Assembly: GCA_003476595.1 (NCBI GenBank)
Contig: DMTU01000353.1
Location: 266-5,785, forward strand
From: Acidimicrobiaceae bacterium
GTDB lineage: Bacteria; Actinomycetota; Acidimicrobiia; Acidimicrobiales; Salinilacustritrichaceae
Length of the DNA: 5,520 bases
Direction of reading: 5' to 3'
Shown: piece by piece, positions 1 through 5,520 of the stretch
Layout: every line of letters starts with the position of its first letter
How positions within the stretch are numbered: position 1 is the stretch's first letter
Notes under the pieces: model-generated
The model's input: the letters and a program-made list of their open reading frames with translations, nothing else
Told to the model about the DNA's origin: nothing
The model's database searches: none
Translations under genes and position numbers: made by a program

Positions 1-452
1 CGGTTGGCGAGACCGGTGAGGGGGTCGTGCGATGCCTGGTGCGACAGCTCGGCCTCCCGCTCGTGCTGGGAGGTGACGTCCACGGCGAGCGCGCCGATCC
101 AGCGGACCTCGCCATCGGCCCCGACGTCGCCGGTGAGCACCACGTCGACGACGCCCTCGGATCCGTCGGCGCGGCGCACCGGCAGCTCGCCCGTCCACAC
201 CCCATCGCGCACCAGGGCGGGCCTGATGCTGGCGTAGTAGCGGTCGAACACGGCCTCGGTGAAGAGGTCGGCAGTGGTCAGGTGCTGGCCGGGCTCGGCG
301 CCGACGAAGCGCCGGCCGGCCGCGTTCAGCCACAGCACCTCACCGGTGCCGTCGGTGAGCCCGACCAGGTGCGGCATCCGCCGCACCAGCTCCAGGACGC
401 GCGTCGCCAGGTGCAGGTCGAGCTCGACAGCGTCCGGTGGTGGTGTGGGCAA
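1..452 (-). CDS. PAS-GGDEF signalling protein (probable diguanylate cyclase), C-terminus beyond the left edge
   Basis: Reading leftward, this frame gives a PAS domain and then the opening of a GGDEF domain. Counted from a TTG start at 452, the PAS fold covers roughly residues 24-125, beginning near MPHLVGLTDGTGEVLWLN and ending with WIGALAVDVTSQ. A short charged helix follows (about 128-141), then HDPLTGLAN at 142-150, the hallmark start of GGDEF domains. The window ends there, so the GG(D/E)EF catalytic loop and any EAL domain cannot be seen. GGDEF proteins usually make cyclic di-GMP from two GTP, and the PAS domain would act as the sensor; no transmembrane segment is visible in this part. 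The start is uncertain. The frame stays open to an ATG at 593, but residues beyond about 460 look non-coding. GTG at 386 and ATG at 377 are alternatives but would cut the helix leading into the PAS domain. It is divergent from the hydrolase at 569. Confidence 0.85.
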   Translation of the reverse strand, partial: MPTPPPDAVELDLHLATRVLELVRRMPHLVGLTDGTGEVLWLNAAGRRFVGAEPGQHLTTADLFTEAVFDRYYASIRPALVRDGVWTGELPVRRADGSEGVVDVVLTGDVGADGEVRWIGALAVDVTSQHEREAELSHQASHDPLTGLAN

Positions 453-509
453 GAGCGCGTCCAGGCCGGCAGGCCAGTGATGGGTGCGTGGTCGGTGCTC
501 TACCCAGGG

Positions 510-539
510 TGACGCCTGCGCGGACCTCGCGGCTACGGT
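510..539 (+). promoter_or_regulatory. Candidate promoter for hydrolase 1
   Basis: TACGGT at 534-539 fits the loose actinobacterial -10 pattern TAnnnT. TGACGC at 510-515 lies 18 bases upstream and resembles part of a -35 box. It sits in the 116-base spacer between the divergent PAS-GGDEF gene and hydrolase 1, about 30 bases before the GTG start. This is a pattern match only. I saw no equally good promoter for the PAS-GGDEF gene on the other strand; TAGAGC (complement of 497-502) is a weak -10 candidate. Confidence 0.3.
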
Positions 540-552
540 CGATTCCGCCCGG

Positions 553-562
553 ACGGGAGGGG
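553..562 (+). promoter_or_regulatory. Ribosome binding site that sets the GTG start of hydrolase 1
   Basis: A purine-rich GGGAGGGG stretch lies a few bases upstream of GTG at 569-571. It is the best Shine-Dalgarno match ahead of any start in this frame, and it is the main reason for choosing the GTG over upstream in-frame starts such as ATG 437, which would overlap the PAS-GGDEF gene. Confidence 0.6.
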
Positions 563-568
563 ACGGCA

Positions 569-1270
569 GTGGACGAAGGTACGAGCAGCCCATCGGGGCC
601 CGCCGGCGCGCCGGCGGGCCCGTACGAGCGCCTGGGCGTGCTGGCCCGCCAGCAGGTCGAGGTCGCCGACGGCTTCCGCCACGTGGAGCTGTTCACGATG
701 CAGGGCCTGCTCACGGTGCTCTGGCACGGCCCGGTCGAGGCCGACCGGGCCGTGATCATGCTCGGCGGTGCCATGGGCGGCCTGCTCGGCCCGGCCGATG
801 GCCTCTACCACGACGTCGGCGTCGCCCTCGCCGAGCAGGGGATCGCCACCTTCCGCGCCTCCTACCGCACGCCCAACGACTTCGGTCGCTGCGTGCACGA
901 CGCCCTCGCCGTCGCCGACGTGGCCGCCCGCCAGGGTGCCCGGCGCTTCGTCACCGTGGGGCACAGCTTCGGCGGCGCGGTCGCCGTCCAGCTCGGGATG
1001 GCGCTCGGCGACCACGCCGGCGGGGTCGTCACCCTGGCCACGCAGTCCGCCGGGTGCGAGGACGCCGATGGCCTCGCCGACACCCCGATGCTGCTGGTGC
1101 ACGGCGACCGCGACGAGATCCTTCCCGCCTTCGCCAGCGAGGTCGTGCACGGCCTCGCCGGCGGCCACGGCGAGCTGGTGATCCTCCCCGGCGCCGGCCA
1201 CCTCCTGGCCGAAGCCGGCGACGAGCTCCGCGCCAGGCTCACCGACTGGATCCCCGCCCACCTCGCCTGA
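569..1270 (+). CDS. Alpha/beta hydrolase, dienelactone-hydrolase-like (hydrolase 1)
   Basis: The protein has 233 residues and a complete alpha/beta hydrolase core. The nucleophile elbow is GHSFGG at residues 131-136 (Ser133). The acid is Asp182 in HGDRDEILP, and the base is His211 in GAGH. A glycine-rich LGGAMGG at 65-71 after strand 3 is the expected oxyanion-hole region. Spacing and the small lidless core resemble the dienelactone hydrolase/short esterase branch. The substrate cannot be read from sequence, but hydrolysis of an ester, lactone or similar bond in the cytoplasm is likely; no signal peptide is visible. The GTG start follows a good Shine-Dalgarno site. A low-complexity N-terminus (residues 2-20, Gly/Pro/Ala/Ser) precedes the first strand and contains a palindromic DNA segment. 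GTG 638 and ATG 695 are later possible starts; the second would remove an early strand. It is transcribed alone and converges on the MFS gene, with two hairpins between. Confidence 0.85.
   Translation: MDEGTSSPSGPAGAPAGPYERLGVLARQQVEVADGFRHVELFTMQGLLTVLWHGPVEADRAVIMLGGAMGGLLGPADGLYHDVGVALAEQGIATFRASYRTPNDFGRCVHDALAVADVAARQGARRFVTVGHSFGGAVAVQLGMALGDHAGGVVTLATQSAGCEDADGLADTPMLLVHGDRDEILPAFASEVVHGLAGGHGELVILPGAGHLLAEAGDELRARLTDWIPAHLA
596..621. repeat. 26-bp perfect palindrome inside the hydrolase 1 coding region
   Basis: The two 13-base halves (596-608 and 609-621) are exact reverse complements with no spacer between them. All bases are G or C. It covers codons 10-18 of hydrolase 1 and encodes GPAGAPAGP, which reads the same in both directions. 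In mRNA it could fold into a very stable hairpin about 25 bases after the GTG start; in DNA it is a possible cruciform or dyad binding site. High GC makes short palindromes common, but one of this length is unusual. Confidence 0.9.
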
Positions 1271-1276
1271 GGCTGG

Positions 1277-1306
1277 GGACGGGACCCGCTCCAGTGCGGG
1301 CCGTCC
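1277..1306 (+). terminator. Hairpin just after hydrolase 1, possible terminator
   Basis: GGACGG at 1277-1282 pairs with CCGTCC at 1301-1306, and CCCGC at 1285-1289 pairs with GCGGG at 1296-1300. This gives an 11-bp stem with a two-base bulge (1283-1284) and a six-base loop. It starts 6 bases after the TGA of hydrolase 1. There is no U-tract after it, so it is not a classic intrinsic terminator, but U-poor hairpins downstream of stops are common in actinobacteria. Confidence 0.45.
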
Positions 1307-1312
1307 GGAGGA

Positions 1313-1367
1313 AACTGGCAGCGGCCACGGAACACGAAGCCCGTGCGTTCCGTGGCCGCTGCCAGTT
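1313..1367. terminator. Perfect 21-bp inverted repeat, probable bidirectional terminator
   Basis: The arms 1313-1333 and 1347-1367 are exact reverse complements, separated by 13 bases in which ACG/CGT could extend the fold. The right arm ends one base before the stop codon of the MFS gene (1369-1371, minus strand), and the left arm lies 42 bases after the stop of hydrolase 1. Placement between convergent genes and symmetric arms with AA/TT ends fit a shared terminator or processing and stability hairpin. U-tracts are short on both strands (TTCTC and TTTCC). A dispersed repeat element is the alternative. Confidence 0.65.
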
Positions 1368-1368
1368 C

Positions 1369-2574
1369 TCAGAGGACCCGGCGGAGGGACGGCGCCAGCA
1401 GGAGGCTGGCCACCGCGGTGATGGCGGCGGCGAACAGGAAGGGCGCCTGCACGCCGATCCCGTCGCTGATCGCGCCGCCGAGGAGCGCCCCGACCGTGGC
1501 CGCGGTCCACAGCAGCGAGCGGATGGTGCCCTGGGCCCGGCCGAGGAGCCGGCCGGGGACGCTGCGCTGGCGGGCGGCGATCACGATGATGCGGCCGGTC
1601 ACGACGGCGGCGAAGGACAGGGCGAAGCCGACGGTGACCACGGGCAGGGAGGGCACGGCCATCAGCAGGAACGCCACGACGGTGACGGCGAGCGAGGCGA
1701 GCAGGACGTGGAAGGGCTGCCGGCGCTTGACCAGGCGCTTGACGCTTCGGGCGCCGGCCAGGCCGCCGAGGGAGCCGATGCTGAGGAAGATGCCGTAGCC
1801 GGTGGGGCTCAGGTCGAGGCGCTCGGTCAGGTAGATGACGATCGGGGCGATCGCCGCGATGCTCCCGAGCTGCAGCAGCACGATGAGGGCGCCGGTGCTG
1901 CGCAGCACCGGGTTGGTCCAGGACGTCCTCGCCCCCTCCCGCAGGTCGGCCCACCAGGTGCTCGCCGGCGGATCGTGGGTGTGGGACTCGTCCACGTCGA
2001 CGGTGCGCACGAGCGCACCCGCGGCGAGGAACGACGCGGCGTCGACCACGAAAGGCAACGAGCTCGACAGCGCGGTGAGCGTGCCGCCGATCGACGGGCC
2101 GACCAGGTCGTTGGCCACCAGCTCGGCGGTCTCGAGCTCGCCGTTGGCCTCCTCGAGGCGGTCGTCGTCGACCAGGTCCGGCAGCAGGGCGGGGCTGGCG
2201 GAGTCGGCGACGGCCTCGCCGCATCCGAGCAGGAAGGCGGCACCGACGAGCACGCCGACCGTCGTGGCGTCCAGGAGGATCACGGCGGCGAGGCCGGCCA
2301 TGACCACGAACCGGAACAGGTGGGCGGAGACGATGAGCGGCACCCGTCGCCGGCGGTCCGCCATCGTGCCCGCGGGCAGGCCGAGCACGGCGAAGGGCAG
2401 CGTGCCGGCGGCGGCGACCACCGCGACGGTCGTGGCCGAGCCGTCGAGCCCGGCGGCGATCAGGGGCAGGGCGGCGTTGCGCACGCCATCGCCGAAGTTC
2501 GACGCCCACGCCGCTGCCCGCAGCCGCTGGAAGGGCGCGGGGAGCTTCGGATCGATCCGCAGGTGGGCTCCCAT
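1369..2574 (-). CDS. Major facilitator superfamily (MFS_3-like) transporter
   Basis: The 401-residue protein is a typical 12-helix MFS carrier. Estimated helices lie near 22-42, 47-68, 80-100, 104-124, 150-168, 172-190, 228-248, 258-275, 288-308, 310-335, 352-370 and 376-394. The loop 2-3 motif A is seen as GTMADRRRRVP (69-79), with Asp73 and the following arginines. SPALLPDLVDDDRLEEANG (127-145), followed by GPSIGGTL (159-166), is characteristic of the MFS_3 group that includes the enterobactin exporter EntS and several drug-efflux pumps. A basic central loop VKRLVKRR (278-285) separates the halves. It is probably a proton-coupled exporter in the cytoplasmic membrane with unknown substrate. 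ATG 2574 is the only ATG/GTG/TTG start before an in-frame stop at 2605-2607. GGAG sits almost against the ATG, so the Shine-Dalgarno spacing is poor; a leaderless or weakly initiated message is possible. It is divergent from hydrolase 2. Confidence 0.9.
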   Translation of the reverse strand: MGAHLRIDPKLPAPFQRLRAAAWASNFGDGVRNAALPLIAAGLDGSATTVAVVAAAGTLPFAVLGLPAGTMADRRRRVPLIVSAHLFRFVVMAGLAAVILLDATTVGVLVGAAFLLGCGEAVADSASPALLPDLVDDDRLEEANGELETAELVANDLVGPSIGGTLTALSSSLPFVVDAASFLAAGALVRTVDVDESHTHDPPASTWWADLREGARTSWTNPVLRSTGALIVLLQLGSIAAIAPIVIYLTERLDLSPTGYGIFLSIGSLGGLAGARSVKRLVKRRQPFHVLLASLAVTVVAFLLMAVPSLPVVTVGFALSFAAVVTGRIIVIAARQRSVPGRLLGRAQGTIRSLLWTAATVGALLGGAISDGIGVQAPFLFAAAITAVASLLLAPSLRRVL

Positions 2575-2694
2575 TCTCCGATGATCTTCCCACAGGAGAC
2601 GTGGTCATCCGGACACGCTGCGAGGCCGGTTTGCGGACCACCGGGGTCACGGGAGAAACTCGGGATCGCCCGCGATTCCCCCTCGGAGGACCTC
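2575..2694. promoter_or_regulatory. Divergent spacer between MFS gene and hydrolase 2, with two small inverted repeats
   Basis: This 120-base spacer must carry the start signals for both genes. CCGGT at 2626-2630 and ACCGG at 2640-2644 form a 5-bp dyad around nine bases. A second fold pairs 2662-2669 with 2672-2680 (eight pairs, one bulged T, two-base loop) just ahead of the hydrolase 2 ribosome binding site. TTGCGG at 2631-2636 with GAAACT at 2655-2660 (18-base gap) is a weak promoter match on the plus strand. No strong promoter is visible for the MFS side. Confidence 0.35.
2685..2690 (+). promoter_or_regulatory. Ribosome binding site of hydrolase 2
   Basis: GGAGGA lies 4 bases before ATG at 2695-2697, a near-ideal Shine-Dalgarno match. 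It decides the start in a frame that is otherwise open far upstream by chance. Confidence 0.8.
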
Positions 2695-3567
2695 ATGACC
2701 ACCGTGACCATCGCCGGCCAAGAGCTGCACGTGGTCGACCGTGGCAACGGTGACCCGGTCGTGTTCCTCCACGCCTTCCCGTTCAACGCGGCGATGTGGG
2801 AGTACCAGTACGCGGCGCTCGAGGCCGACCACCGAGTCATCGGCATCGACCTGCCCGGCTTCGGCAGCAGCCCGGCACCGACCGACCCCAAGGCCACCAC
2901 CATGGACCGGTGGGCCGATCTGGTCGCAGGAGTGCTCGACGAGCTCGGCCTGGAGCAGCCGCCGATCGTCGCCGCGTCGATGGGGGGCTACCTCGTGTTC
3001 GCCCTCGTCCGGCGCCACCTCGACAAGCTCGGCCCGCTGGTGCTCGTGGCCACCCGGCCCAAGTCCGACGACGTCGACACCTGGGAGAAGCGCACGGCCC
3101 AGCAGCAGGCCCTCGAGGGCGGCGAGGACCTCGCCACCCTGGCCAAGGGCATGGTCGACAACCTCCTGTCGCAGGGATCCCTCGAGCGGTCCGAGCTGGT
3201 CGAGTACGTGCTCGCGCTGATGCAGCACAACCTGCCCGAGGGCTGGATCGCGGCGCTCGAGGCGATGAAGAACCGCCCCGACGCCATGGGTGCGCTGCGC
3301 GGCATGCCCCGCAAGACCCTGGTGATCGCCGGTGAGCTCGATCGCATCACCCCGCTGGCCGAGTCCACGCTCATCACCCGCCTCGTCGCCGACGGCGAGC
3401 TGACCGTGATCAAGGACAGCTCGCACCTGCCGAACCTCGAGAACCCGGTCGAGTTCAATGAGGTGCTGAAGCGCTTCCTCGACTCCCTCGCCGCCGGTGA
3501 GCCCGAGGCCGAGGGCGAGGCCACTGACGCCGCAGCCGAGCCCACCGAGGCGACCGAAGCCGAGTAG
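2695..3567 (+). CDS. Alpha/beta hydrolase fold protein, enol-lactonase/esterase-like (hydrolase 2)
   Basis: The 290-residue protein has a canonical alpha/beta hydrolase_1 layout. An oxyanion-strand motif VVFLHAFPFNAAMW runs from residue 22, followed by GIDLPGFGSSP (50-60). The nucleophile elbow AASMGG is at 93-98 (Ser95), with alanine replacing the usual first glycine. The acid is Asp216 in AGELDRITP, and the base is His244 in SSHLPNLENP. Residues 122-200 form a helical cap. The family includes 3-oxoadipate enol-lactonases, epoxide hydrolases and carboxylesterases; no feature picks one substrate. From about residue 267 the fold is over, and the last 24 residues form an acidic Ala/Glu/Pro/Thr tail that is probably disordered. 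The protein lacks a signal peptide. Start ATG 2695 is fixed by GGAGGA just upstream. The gene is divergent from the MFS transporter, and its TAG directly touches the stop codon of pgi on the opposite strand. Confidence 0.88.
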   Translation: MTTVTIAGQELHVVDRGNGDPVVFLHAFPFNAAMWEYQYAALEADHRVIGIDLPGFGSSPAPTDPKATTMDRWADLVAGVLDELGLEQPPIVAASMGGYLVFALVRRHLDKLGPLVLVATRPKSDDVDTWEKRTAQQQALEGGEDLATLAKGMVDNLLSQGSLERSELVEYVLALMQHNLPEGWIAALEAMKNRPDAMGALRGMPRKTLVIAGELDRITPLAESTLITRLVADGELTVIKDSSHLPNLENPVEFNEVLKRFLDSLAAGEPEAEGEATDAAAEPTEATEAE

Positions 3568-5214
<1,647 letters not shown>

Positions 5215-5224
5215 GGCCCGGAGC

Positions 5225-5520
5225 CTACGGCTGGGGCAGGCCCGCCCCGTCCGCAGCGCGGGCGCGGTCCCGGGTGGCGCCCATCCAGGACCGGTGCATC
5301 GCGGCGTAGGTGCCGCCGAGCGCCAGCAGCTCGTCGTGGTGCCCCCGCTCGACGAGGCGGCCCTGGTCGAACACCAGCACGAGGTCGGCGAGCTCGGCGG
5401 TGGAGAGGCGGTGGGCGATGCTGACCACCGTGCGACCGTCCGCCAGGCGGGCGAGCGCGCCGGCGAGGGCCTGCTCGGTCTCGGGATCGATCGCGCTGGT
5501 GGCCTCGTCGAGGACGAGCA
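5225..5520 (-). CDS. ABC exporter ATPase (type I, MsbA/MDR-like), C-terminal end only
   Basis: Only the last 97 residues are in the window. They begin in Walker [16 protein letters not shown], which includes the catalytic glutamate and the D-loop. The switch histidine follows in [14 protein letters not shown], then the family-typical [27 protein letters not shown]. This ending is characteristic of exporter half-transporters that carry a transmembrane domain and an ATPase in one chain, so the missing part should hold six helices, Walker A and the LSGGQ signature. The substrate (lipid, peptide or drug) cannot be told from this end. Residues after about 80 ([17 protein letters not shown]) are a short low-complexity tail. 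The stop at 5225-5227 is 10 bases upstream of pgi, so the two are probably in one operon; a partner half-transporter may lie beyond the right edge. Confidence 0.93.
   Translation of the reverse strand, partial: LVLDEATSAIDPETEQALAGALARLADGRTVVSIAHRLSTAELADLVLVFDQGRLVERGHHDELLALGGTYAAMHRSWMGATRDRARAADGAGLPQP

Noticed and set aside
310..324. GGCC-rich short palindromes in the PAS coding region
   Set aside because: Four to five base symmetric units in GC-rich coding DNA are expected by chance.
1722..1743. Direct repeat GGCGCTTGAC at 1722-1731 and 1734-1743
   Set aside because: It encodes the basic VKRLVKR loop of the transporter; explained by the repeated amino acids and not by a mobile or regulatory element.
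2548..2559. 12-bp palindrome CGGATCGATCCG near the 5' end of the MFS gene
   Set aside because: Short, inside coding sequence (Arg-Ile-Asp-Pro codons), and expected at this GC content; no second copy noticed.
533..2650. A 705-codon minus-strand frame covering the MFS gene and hydrolase 1 antisense
   Set aside because: Its product is Arg/Pro-rich low complexity and is shifted relative to the true MFS frame. It is a composition shadow.
484..2694. A plus-strand frame open for more than 1,000 codons, running across hydrolase 1, antisense to the MFS gene, and in frame into hydrolase 2
   Set aside because: The part before 2695 is Arg/Gly/Ala/Asp-rich with no recognisable domain and overlaps two well-supported genes in other frames. 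High GC removes stop codons by chance; hydrolase 2 has its own strong ribosome binding site and ATG.

Overview
This is a very GC-rich window with GC-heavy third codon positions and GTG/ATG starts. It looks like an actinobacterial chromosome. The mix of a PAS-GGDEF protein, small alpha/beta hydrolases and an MFS_3-type transporter would fit Acidimicrobiia or a relative, but that placement is an inference from style and was not tested by any search. There is no rRNA, tRNA, CRISPR array, insertion sequence or phage gene that I can see.

Layout from left to right: (1) the N-terminal part of a PAS-GGDEF signalling protein on the minus strand, cut by the left edge; (2) a divergent spacer; (3) a 233-residue alpha/beta hydrolase on the plus strand from a GTG start at 569; (4) a 98-base convergent spacer filled by two hairpins, one of them a perfect 21-bp inverted repeat; (5) a 401-residue MFS transporter on the minus strand; (6) a 120-base divergent spacer; (7) a second alpha/beta hydrolase on the plus strand, 290 residues, with an acidic C-terminal tail; (8) glucose-6-phosphate isomerase (pgi) on the minus strand, whose stop codon directly abuts the stop of hydrolase 2; (9) the C-terminal end of an ABC exporter ATPase, 10 bases upstream of pgi on the same strand and cut by the right edge.

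The genes alternate in strand, so most are single-gene units. The only likely co-transcribed pair is ABC exporter then pgi. The two hydrolases and the MFS exporter could form a loose metabolite or xenobiotic handling cluster, but nothing in the sequence proves a shared substrate. Central metabolism (pgi) is the only gene with a firm biochemical assignment.

I see no convincing new biological system here. The most unusual structures are a 26-bp perfect palindrome inside the 5' end of hydrolase 1, which encodes a palindromic peptide, the 21-bp inverted repeat between convergent genes, and the zero-base junction between hydrolase 2 and pgi. Very long open frames antisense to the real genes exist but are by-products of base composition.
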